5,830 bases of DNA from Bdellovibrionales bacterium (GTDB taxonomy: Bacteria > Bdellovibrionota > Bdellovibrionia > Bdellovibrionales > UBA1609): positions 1 to 5,830 of the forward strand of contig JANQSX010000127.1 in assembly GCA_028279085.1 (NCBI GenBank), given 5' to 3'. The notes beneath the pieces are model-generated. The model searched no databases, was not told the DNA's origin, and saw only the letters and a program-made list of their open reading frames with translations. The position numbers were made by a program, and so were the translations under genes. Positions 1-5,599 of the stretch are shown one piece after another; position 1 is the first letter of the stretch, and each line of letters opens with the position of its first letter.

Positions 1-1108
1 TTTGATGATCCACTGTTGTAGCTGTATTAATGAGCCACTCTTTAAGATAGGTCTCCTTACGCACTAAGAACTCAAAAGTCTCTTTTATCTGCTGGTTATG
101 ACTTTTTAATGTGGGATCCAACTTTAATAAAAAAACCTGCAATGCAATATTACCTTCGTTATTTTCAACAAGAAAATCCATCCAGCGGCAACTGGATAGC
201 AAACGAATATTCGGTATATCAAGAGAAAAAGCTGCTAAATGCAAAGCCGTATTTCCTTCTGCATCTTGTTCATTCACTAGCTGATCTACATTAGCTGTAT
301 GAGCTTGAAGCCAATTCCACACTTGATGCCATACAGAGGCAGGAACTTGTTTCCAACTACTGTCCGATCTTTCCCATTCACCTTCTTCACAATAAGTACG
401 GACAGCCCATTCTATAGTATTAATACGATTATCTTTTACTGCTGTATGTACAAAGGTTTCTCCATCCTTATTTCCCTTATAAAAAGTAAACCAAGGAAAT
501 TCCAAAGTACCTTTCCAATATTCATAATGTAAAGCAGTCGCAACAGCACCATTAAGAGCAACATGGATGGCAATTTCTCCGTTTTTTGCCTCAGGATCTA
601 AGTCAGAAAATTCATAATCTATAAAATCAAACATATCATTTTCATAGCATTTACCGGCAATACGATGAATGAGTTCCTCATAACCATATTTAGCAGATAA
701 ATAAATATAACTTTCCCCTTTTTTGTTCTGATGCTCTAAATTTATACATTGATATTTTTTCAATAAAGAAATAGCTAAATTTCCGTGTTTAAACTGAATA
801 GCCACTCCTAAAATAGTATCTCCTCTTTTGTTAACAGAAGTAACAGACAAACCGGTAGAAAGAAGAATTTTATCTATTTCTTCAATAGGTCTATTATTCA
901 CTACAGCTAAAAATAAATCATTGGTAATGATCTCTTCTTTTTCTTCTGGACTTAATTGTAGGACAGAAACAGGATCACCTGTATTTGCTTCTTCCTCCAA
1001 ATTAACTTTTGTTTCTCCACAGGAAACAAAACATAAAAATACAATTATGAGTTTTATATTCATATAGTCTAGGTGTTTTATTATTATTCTGCGCATTTTA
1101 TTTTTCAC
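1..1108 (-). CDS. Ankyrin-repeat protein, probable lipoprotein (3' end beyond the window)
   Basis: The frame is open for 369 codons from a GTG at 1108 to the left edge, with no stop, so the C-terminus is missing. The N-terminus has basic residues, then a hydrophobic run (residues 20-29) ending F-V-S-Cys30. This is an atypical lipobox, followed by G31 rather than Asp, so if lipidated the protein would be expected in the outer membrane. After an acidic linker come about six degenerate ankyrin repeats, each with a G-x-T/A-type turn, near residues 93-126, 128-160, 175-208, 213-240, 282-314 and 317-349. The best is GNTALHLAA at 285-293. A Trp-rich insert (W245, W252, W260, W264, W266) separates the fourth and fifth repeats. 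Ankyrin repeats bind proteins; the partner is unknown. It is the last visible gene of a three-gene run, 34 bases after its neighbour. The GTG start is chosen because AAGGAG lies 5 bases upstream of it. ATG codons at 1096 and 1063 are in frame but lack a well-placed ribosome-binding site. The fold call is fairly firm, the lipidation moderate. Confidence 0.8.
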   Translation of the reverse strand, partial: MKNKMRRIIIKHLDYMNIKLIIVFLCFVSCGETKVNLEEEANTGDPVSVLQLSPEEKEEIITNDLFLAVVNNRPIEEIDKILLSTGLSVTSVNKRGDTILGVAIQFKHGNLAISLLKKYQCINLEHQNKKGESYIYLSAKYGYEELIHRIAGKCYENDMFDFIDYEFSDLDPEAKNGEIAIHVALNGAVATALHYEYWKGTLEFPWFTFYKGNKDGETFVHTAVKDNRINTIEWAVRTYCEEGEWERSDSSWKQVPASVWHQVWNWLQAHTANVDQLVNEQDAEGNTALHLAAFSLDIPNIRLLSSCRWMDFLVENNEGNIALQVFLLKLDPTLKSHNQQIKETFEFLVRKETYLKEWLINTATTVDHQ

Positions 1109-1113
1109 TGTAA

Positions 1114-1119
1114 CTCCTT
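1114..1119 (-). promoter_or_regulatory. Ribosome-binding site AAGGAG that favours a GTG start
   Basis: On the minus strand the sequence reads AAGGAG-TTACA-GTG, the best Shine-Dalgarno match in the window, with a 5-base spacer to the GTG at 1108. The same site is 17 bases from the in-frame ATG at 1096 and far from the ATG at 1063. It therefore supports an N-terminus 15 residues longer than an ATG-only reading from 1063. Confidence 0.65.
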
Positions 1120-1142
1120 TTTTATATTTATATTTATAACAA

Positions 1143-1745
1143 CTACATTCGACATAAAATCCATTCCCTTAGTGAATACCATCGTTCTATGGTTCGTTCT
1201 ATTTTATAAAGAGAAAACTTTGGGTTTCGTGAATCAAAGTTAACGACTTCTTGTAAAATAAGATTCACTTTTGACCACTCTGTTTGATGTAGATCTTGTT
1301 TTAATATCACAGGTAAATATTTACTAAATATCGAAAAAACGGCCTGTGTAACTTTACTGAAGTACAAAGCTTCTTCCGGTGATGATTGTTTAACAAACTC
1401 CATAATCTCAGAAGTTCTGTATATCAACATATCAATAGAAATATTCAAATTATTTAAAACCTCCCTTTCTTTTTGTGTGGGAGATCGCTCTAAAAATTCC
1501 ACCATATCTTTTAAACCTTCTGAAAACTCTTTAACTTGTCTTTTACCATCAAATAATTTTAATTCATAAGCCACTTGATAACTGTCTATGAGAGTTTTTG
1601 TGAGTGGATTATTTACCTGATCATAAATACTTGAAAAGAAATCTTTCTTACTTGAAAATGCCCTCATACAATAACTAAGAAACGCATCAGAATTATGAAT
1701 ACAAAAAAATAATAAAAATAATAAAGTTACGTTCCTCATAATCAT
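1143..1745 (-). CDS. Small secreted helical protein, unknown function (200 aa)
   Basis: I do not recognise the family. Residues 1-21 form a classical Sec signal peptide: M-I-M-R-N, a hydrophobic core at residues 6-16 (VTLLFLLFFCI), then S-D-A with likely signal peptidase I cleavage before F22. The mature part (about 179 residues) looks all-helical, with amphipathic stretches rich in K, E, L and F, and no membrane segment or catalytic motif. Cysteines remain at residue 26 and near the very C-terminus (W-I-L-C-R-M), so an end-to-end disulfide is possible. It lies 19 bases after the 585-residue gene and 34 bases before the ankyrin gene on the same strand, so co-transcription is likely. The ribosome-binding site before the ATG is weak (AAAGAAAGAAC), and a second ATG two codons in is an equal alternative. 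Periplasmic or extracellular location is an inference from the signal peptide. The gene call is firm; the function is open. Confidence 0.8.
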   Translation of the reverse strand: MIMRNVTLLFLLFFCIHNSDAFLSYCMRAFSSKKDFFSSIYDQVNNPLTKTLIDSYQVAYELKLFDGKRQVKEFSEGLKDMVEFLERSPTQKEREVLNNLNISIDMLIYRTSEIMEFVKQSSPEEALYFSKVTQAVFSIFSKYLPVILKQDLHQTEWSKVNLILQEVVNFDSRNPKFSLYKIERTIERWYSLREWILCRM

Positions 1746-1764
1746 GTTCTTTCTTTACATTTTC

Positions 1765-3522
1765 CTATAAACCAGCACTTACCAAATTACGACACCAAGG
1801 AAGAGGCCTTGAAAAAGGAATCCAAGAAAAAGCTGTTCTTTTTTCCCTATGAATTTGAAAAGATTTAATATGTAAAAGCTCTCGATCTAATTTCATAAGT
1901 AATTCTTCTTTAGTATGTTTTTCTTTAGAAAACTGTGCTAATTGATCTAAAAATTTAAAAAATAAAAGTAAATTCTCCATTGATTTATATTTATAAGGAC
2001 TGATTTTACTCTTATTTTTTATAAGGGAAACTGTTCTCAAAAAATCAGAATAAGTAAAAACATAATAAATAAAACGATCCAGCCTCCAACGTAATCTAGC
2101 TCTTCCCCATATATCAATACCTTCTACAGACTGAAATAAATCACGATAGATTAAACGCAGATAATGTTCAAAAAATCCAGCGAGTCCAACTTCAAGAATA
2201 GAAACAAGCAAATACCTTTCTTTGATAGATAAAGAAGGATTAAAAATATTTTCTACATCCATCAAAACTCTTTCTACAGATGAAATATGTTGTGTTCGAT
2301 CCACATTATGATTATTTAGTTTTTCAACAAACTCTTTAGATAAACCGGAACGGATTGTATCATTCTGTACAGATAGATTTTCACGTACTGGAAAAGTATT
2401 ACCCATCTCTGCATGTTCTATAAGCGATCTCTCTAAAATATTTTCTTGAACAGATAAAGCCCAAAGCCAATTATTCGCAGTAGCTTTATCTGGAAAACTA
2501 TTCCCTTTTAAATAATCCGAATTGCTTTTTCTGGATCGTAATAACAACCATCTTTTATACCTTTTGCCAAAAAAAGATTTTCTGGAGACTTGTGTAAGAT
2601 TATCTACTTGTTGATAAAGAGCCTTTCTTTTTTTAAGTAATTTCGCTCTTTTTCTTTCAGAAAGCTCTTCATTTTCCAAACGTTCATCTAAAGCTTTTAT
2701 TTTTTCCAAGAGTGGCGCGGCTTTTTTAGATATAGTATTAAGCCAATTTTTTCTTTTATTTTTTCTAGCTCCTTCCTTGTCCACAATTAAAAGAGCTTCT
2801 TCATTTATATCCACTGATTCTAAATGAAAAAAAACTTTTTTCTGAGCCTTTCTCATTAGACGATTCAACCAGGCTAAACGAAACATCATCAATAATCTAC
2901 TTTGATTCATGGTTTTGCTATTACCAAAAACACGCACATAAATTTGTGATTTTCTGAATAGAAAGAGAATCATGGCATCGATCACATTGCAGATAATATG
3001 CACTCCCTTTCCTCCTACAAAAATAGAAAGAGCTGTCTCTGCCACTTCTGCAGATGCTTTTAACATCAAAGCAGTCTTCCCATATTTGGCAGATAGACCA
3101 TAAGAACCCACAACAACACTTTCTGATAAATTTAATAATGGCTTTCCTACTTTAGAATAAAAAAAACCGGCTGCTATACGATCTTTAACTGGTTGAATCA
3201 ACTCACTCTCATTGATATTACAAGGACAATATTCCTGAAGCTCACTTCGATACAACCGAATCCATCCCTTTACTAACTCCCAAAAACCGGAATTTAAAAC
3301 AACAATGTGTCCACCTACTTTTACAGAAGGTTGAGCTATAGAACCTTCCGCCGCTTCCAACACTTCAGGAGCAAGAACCATAGCCCTTTCATAAATATCT
3401 TTAATAAGCTGAGGCTTATCAGTACTAAAAGAATGAGAATGAGTATGCGCCATTACTGGCAAACACAAAAAGTACATATAAATAGCAATAAATAGTAATA
3501 ATATTTTTATCATCGCTTTCAT
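1765..3522 (-). CDS. Large exported helical protein with His-rich mature N-terminus, unknown function (585 aa)
   Basis: I do not recognise the family. Residues 1-25 form a Sec signal peptide with a long hydrophobic core and a V-M-A cleavage site, so the mature chain would start H-T-H-S-H-S (H26, H28, H30). Residues 45-170 are mixed, with a C-P-C pair at 99-101 and a Gly/Ala/Ser-rich stretch (139-173). A strongly hydrophobic segment follows (about 174-189, VHIICNVIDAMILFLF, then R190-K191); it may be a membrane helix or a buried one. Residues 266-312 are a Lys/Glu/Leu-rich likely coiled coil, flanked by very basic stretches (253-258, 320-332). The C-terminal 200 residues look helical with many aromatics. 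GGTGA sits 4 bases before the ATG, and the signal peptide starts exactly there, supporting this start. It is the first gene of the three-gene run of exported proteins and follows mtnA after 125 bases. Location is inferred; no enzymatic motif was found. Confidence 0.85.
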   Translation of the reverse strand: MKAMIKILLLFIAIYMYFLCLPVMAHTHSHSFSTDKPQLIKDIYERAMVLAPEVLEAAEGSIAQPSVKVGGHIVVLNSGFWELVKGWIRLYRSELQEYCPCNINESELIQPVKDRIAAGFFYSKVGKPLLNLSESVVVGSYGLSAKYGKTALMLKASAEVAETALSIFVGGKGVHIICNVIDAMILFLFRKSQIYVRVFGNSKTMNQSRLLMMFRLAWLNRLMRKAQKKVFFHLESVDINEEALLIVDKEGARKNKRKNWLNTISKKAAPLLEKIKALDERLENEELSERKRAKLLKKRKALYQQVDNLTQVSRKSFFGKRYKRWLLLRSRKSNSDYLKGNSFPDKATANNWLWALSVQENILERSLIEHAEMGNTFPVRENLSVQNDTIRSGLSKEFVEKLNNHNVDRTQHISSVERVLMDVENIFNPSLSIKERYLLVSILEVGLAGFFEHYLRLIYRDLFQSVEGIDIWGRARLRWRLDRFIYYVFTYSDFLRTVSLIKNKSKISPYKYKSMENLLLFFKFLDQLAQFSKEKHTKEELLMKLDRELLHIKSFQIHREKRTAFSWIPFSRPLPWCRNLVSAGL

Positions 3523-3647
3523 CTTGTCACCATAGAAATATGAGAACTAATAATAGTGCAAGAAAAAGTAAAGATTTTGAAAATTTTTCTCACTAATGAA
3601 AAATAAACGAGGATGATAATAAAATGAGAATGATAAATAAATGAAAA
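3523..3647. other. Intergenic gap between mtnA and the exported-protein run
   Basis: The 125 bases are very AT-rich. On the minus strand I see no GC-rich hairpin followed by a T-run, so there is no recognisable terminator for mtnA. There is also no convincing -35/-10 pair: a TATTAT lies in reach of the 585-residue gene but has no good -35 partner. Whether mtnA and the downstream genes share a transcript cannot be decided here. GGTGA at 3527-3531 is the ribosome-binding site of the downstream gene. Confidence 0.5.
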
Positions 3648-4661
3648 TTAGTACAGATATTTAAGTGTTCCGGATTGTATTTCCTTCCTTGTATAAACAC
3701 CTGTATTTAGAATAAACCCTGTGATAAGAGAAACAGGTGTTATGTCAAAAGCTGGATTAAAGCTTTGATTATTTTCCGGTGCCCATCTCTCTTTTTTAAA
3801 AGACAATCCCTCTATTTCACTAATCGGCCTTTGTTCAATAGGAATATTCGCTCCTTTTTCACAGGAAAAATCAACAGTGCTTTGAGGTGCAACTACATAA
3901 AAAGGCACATTATGATAATGAGCTTGAATGGCTAAACCATAAGTACCAATTTTATTGGCAACATCTCCATTTATAGCAATACGATCCGCTCCTACTAACA
4001 CTTTATGAATTTTTCCGGATGACATGAGACTAGCCACCATATTGTCACAAATAAGAGTATAAGGGATATTTTCTTTTTTTAACTCCCATGTAGTAAGCCT
4101 GGCTCCTTGAAGAAGAGGTCTCGTTTCCATAACATACACATTAATGTTTTTTCCTTCTTGATGCGCTTTTCGGATAACACCAAAAGCTGTGCCTATTCCA
4201 GGAGTGGCAAGGCTTCCTGTATTGCAATAAGTAATTAGAAACTCTTCTTCTTTTATCAAGTCAGTGCCTAAATGGGCTATATCTTCACACATTTTTATTT
4301 CTTTTTTTATAAGCTCTTCTGTTCTCTGTGTTATTTCATTCGGATTGGGATCACCTGCCATTACATAATCTACGGCTTTTTTGAGATTAATGGCTGTGGG
4401 TCGCGTGGCTTTTAGTTTTTCCGCCGCTTCTTTAAGAGTGGATTTATCAACACCGGAATTGGCAAACAAAGCTAGTGAACAAATGCCAGCTATAGCAATT
4501 AGTGGCGCACCTCTTACACAAAGTTTTAAAATACATTCCCCCATTTCATCAGGGTTATGTACTTTGATCCACACTTCTTTTTGTGGAAGTCGCCTTTGAT
4601 CCAACACAAACAAAGTATTGTTTTTCAAACGAAGAGCTATATATTCAAAATCTTTCATCAT
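3648..4661 (-). CDS. mtnA: S-methyl-5-thioribose-1-phosphate isomerase (MtnA)
   Basis: This cytosolic enzyme converts the aldose 5-methylthioribose-1-phosphate to the ketose 5-methylthioribulose-1-phosphate; some homologues also take 5-deoxyribose-1-phosphate. It belongs to the eIF2B-alpha/MtnA family and is nearly full length at 337 residues. Visible family motifs are R50-G-A-P53, R87-P-T (phosphate and substrate site), T144-Y-C-N-T-G149 with catalytic Cys146, M178-E-T-R-P, and V223-G-A-D-R-I with catalytic Asp226, followed by N-G-D-V-A-N-K-I-G-T-Y at 231-241. Both catalytic residues are intact. The gene follows the class II aldolase on the same strand, which suggests an isomerase-plus-aldolase salvage route rather than the full methionine salvage pathway. 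Two ATGs lie side by side (4661 and 4658), with GGTGGAG 4 and 7 bases upstream respectively. An in-frame TGA upstream rules out a longer protein. The exact natural substrate is not settled by sequence. Confidence 0.95.
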   Translation of the reverse strand: MMKDFEYIALRLKNNTLFVLDQRRLPQKEVWIKVHNPDEMGECILKLCVRGAPLIAIAGICSLALFANSGVDKSTLKEAAEKLKATRPTAINLKKAVDYVMAGDPNPNEITQRTEELIKKEIKMCEDIAHLGTDLIKEEEFLITYCNTGSLATPGIGTAFGVIRKAHQEGKNINVYVMETRPLLQGARLTTWELKKENIPYTLICDNMVASLMSSGKIHKVLVGADRIAINGDVANKIGTYGLAIQAHYHNVPFYVVAPQSTVDFSCEKGANIPIEQRPISEIEGLSFKKERWAPENNQSFNPAFDITPVSLITGFILNTGVYTRKEIQSGTLKYLY

Positions 4662-4734
4662 ATCTCTCCACCATCGTCATTCCCGCTAACATCGTCATTC
4701 CCGCTAACATCGTCATTCCCGCTAACATCGTCAT
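4645..4734 (-). other. Possible repeat-encoded leader ORF overlapping the mtnA start
   Basis: Because the repeat unit is 18 bases, the minus strand stays open through the array. It would encode MTMLAG three times and then MTMVERYDERF (29 codons), ending at a TGA inside the fifth and sixth codons of mtnA. Each unit contains GCGGGA followed by ATG-ACG-ATG, so a GGGA lies 6 bases before the second ATG of each unit. If translated, it could couple ribosome flow to mtnA. The same peptide pattern arises wherever this palindrome family is read in this frame, so it may be chance. Confidence 0.15.
4666..4672 (-). promoter_or_regulatory. mtnA ribosome-binding site, directly abutting the repeat array
   Basis: The minus strand reads GGTGGAG, then AGAT, then ATG-ATG. 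The spacer is 4 bases to the first ATG and 7 to the second, which slightly favours the second as the working start. The site begins at the base next to the end of the last repeat unit, so length or folding changes in the array could affect mtnA translation. Confidence 0.6.
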
Positions 4735-4740
4735 TCCCGC
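4673..4740. repeat. 18-bp tandem repeat (three full units plus a partial fourth) built from a palindrome half
   Basis: The unit ATCGTCATTCCCGCTAAC occurs at 4673-4690, 4691-4708 and 4709-4726 with no mismatch. A fourth start, ATCGTCATTCCCGC (4727-4740), leads into the complete palindrome. The first 14 bases of each unit equal the left flank and left arm of that palindrome, and the right arm is replaced by TAAC. This looks like local slippage amplification of a damaged or half copy. It occupies most of the gap between the aldolase and mtnA genes. Confidence 0.95.
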
Positions 4741-4752
4741 GAAAGCGGGAAT
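4733..4752. repeat. dRS3-like palindromic repeat (REP-type element)
   Basis: ATTCCCGC-GAAA-GCGGGAAT is a perfect 8-bp stem with a 4-base loop. With its flanks (CGTC before, CCAG after, 4729-4756) it is the widespread proteobacterial intergenic repeat often mis-read as the peptides VIPAKAGIQ or WIPAFAGMT. It fits the dRS3 form ATTCCC-N8-GGGAAT known from Neisseria. No T-run follows on either strand, so it is not a typical intrinsic terminator. It may stabilise or process the aldolase-mtnA transcript. Many more copies elsewhere in the genome are expected. Confidence 0.85.
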
Positions 4753-4773
4753 CCAGAACAACAACCACTTAAT

Positions 4774-5427
4774 TCACAATATTTTATCTCCTAATTTTTT
4801 TCGCATCTCTTCCAAGGCTTTCACTTCTTCCTTAGGTAAAGGATGCAGTTTATTTAAGCAAGAAGCATACATAAGCATTTTAGCGGAATGCTCCAGCCGC
4901 TCCTGACCAAAATAAGCTTCTTCAATATTTTCTCCCCAAGTGAGTGAACCATGTCGGCTGAGAATCATCACTCTTCTCTTTGGTAAAAATTTCTCCAAAT
5001 TTTTTCCCATATCTATTGTTCCCGGACGGGCATAAGAAACAATAGGTACTTTTCCCAAGGCTAAAATTAATTCAGAGCAACTGTCGCAAGGGAGTTCTTT
5101 TAAATCAGGGTAGGCAATACTCCAGGCCGTAGCTATTGGAGGATGAGCGTGAATAACCGCCTTTGCCTTTGGAGCTTTACGATAAACTGCCAAGTGCATT
5201 TGTTTTTCACTACTAGGTTTTCCCTCCTGAGAATTTCCCTCTAAATCCATCTGTACGATTTCTTTTGCTGTAATAAATGCTTTGGGACGAGCGCTGGGAG
5301 TGATAAGAATAATGTTTTCCGCCACACGAATACTGATATTACCATCACAGGCTGCTAAACAACCCGCTTTATGTAAACGATGACTGATTTTTACTATTTG
5401 TTTACACTCATGTAGATATTTCATCAT
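4774..5427 (-). CDS. Class II (zinc) sugar-phosphate aldolase, fuculose-1-phosphate aldolase type
   Basis: The expected reaction is retro-aldol cleavage of a ketose-1-phosphate to DHAP and an aldehyde, in the cytosol. The full length of 217 residues equals that of FucA. Seen motifs are G29-N-I-S32, T43-P-S45, P71-S-S-E74, H93-A-H95 and S157-R-H159-G. These match FucA's phosphate-binding loops, its zinc ligands (His92, His94, His155) and its catalytic Glu73. Glu74 argues against the related dehydratase MtnB, which has Cys at the matching place in the human enzyme APIP. Next to mtnA, the likely substrate is 5-methylthioribulose-1-phosphate or 5-deoxyribulose-1-phosphate (DHAP shunt); this is inference from context, and fuculose- or rhamnulose-type substrates remain possible. 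An in-frame TAA lies just upstream, so translation starts at the ATG at 5427 or the next one (5424); there is no clear Shine-Dalgarno. It is probably the first gene of the unit with mtnA. Confidence 0.88.
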   Translation of the reverse strand: MMKYLHECKQIVKISHRLHKAGCLAACDGNISIRVAENIILITPSARPKAFITAKEIVQMDLEGNSQEGKPSSEKQMHLAVYRKAPKAKAVIHAHPPIATAWSIAYPDLKELPCDSCSELILALGKVPIVSYARPGTIDMGKNLEKFLPKRRVMILSRHGSLTWGENIEEAYFGQERLEHSAKMLMYASCLNKLHPLPKEEVKALEEMRKKLGDKIL

Positions 5428-5458
5428 AATTGAAATTTAACATATTTGATACCTATAA

Positions 5459-5506
5459 TCTATTAAGTTGCTAATTATCATTGTAAATTTTACATCACTT
5501 AATAGA
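5459..5506. repeat. 10-bp perfect inverted repeat in the divergent intergenic region
   Basis: TCTATTAAGT (5459-5468) and ACTTAATAGA (5497-5506) are exact reverse complements, separated by 28 bases. They lie in the 172-base region (5428-5599) between the minus-strand aldolase and the plus-strand gene at 5600, where the promoters of both should be. A regulator binding two half sites, or a long hairpin in a leader, could explain it. In such AT-rich DNA a chance match cannot be excluded. No clear sigma-70 promoter was found in the region; TTATCA (5555-5560) with TATATA or TATAAA at 5577-5584 is a weak plus-strand candidate. Confidence 0.45.
5482..5494. promoter_or_regulatory. Small palindrome TGTAAATTTTACA, possible operator
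   Basis: This is a 6-bp inverted repeat around one central base, lying inside the larger 10-bp inverted repeat but not sharing its centre. Position and symmetry fit a dimeric repressor site for the divergent genes. On the minus strand its right part gives TTTACA and TACAAT, loose promoter-like hexamers. No known operator consensus is matched with confidence. Confidence 0.25.
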
Positions 5507-5599
5507 AGTTTATTAGAAAACTCTATATACAATAGAAATAATATTTTCTTTATATTATCATCGCACTCTTAATTCTTATATAAAAAAAGTGGTGTGAAT

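Noticed and set aside
109..1067. Plus-strand ORFs opposite the ankyrin gene
   Set aside because: They are short, lack ribosome-binding sites and recognisable domains, and lie antisense to a frame that is open for 369 codons with ankyrin motifs and a signal peptide.
3307..3495. Plus-strand 62-residue ORF opposite the start of the 585-residue gene
   Set aside because: It is antisense to the signal peptide and N-terminal region of a well-supported gene and has no recognisable features.
4673..4752. CRISPR array
   Set aside because: The 18-bp units are directly adjacent with no variable spacers, and there are no cas genes.
4733..4752. Intrinsic terminator between the aldolase and mtnA genes
   Set aside because: The stem is good, but no run of T follows on either strand, and mtnA lies on the same strand immediately downstream.
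4557..4906. Two overlapping plus-strand ORFs across the repeat array, encoding repeated S-S-F-P-L-T or I-V-I-P-A-N peptides
   Set aside because: They come from the 18-bp repeat, whose length is a multiple of three, and from shadows of mtnA and the aldolase gene. V-I-P-A-K-A-G-I-Q is the usual spurious translation of this palindrome family.
4774..5427. Methylthioribulose-1-phosphate dehydratase (MtnB) as the identity of the class II aldolase-fold protein
   Set aside because: The P-S-S-E74 motif keeps the aldolase catalytic Glu, where the dehydratase family has Cys (as in human APIP). The length and His spacing also match FucA. Not fully excluded without a tree.
5472..5487. Fur-like iron box around TAATTATCATTG
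   Set aside because: Only a half site resembles the consensus; the partner half is missing, and AT-rich DNA gives such matches by chance.
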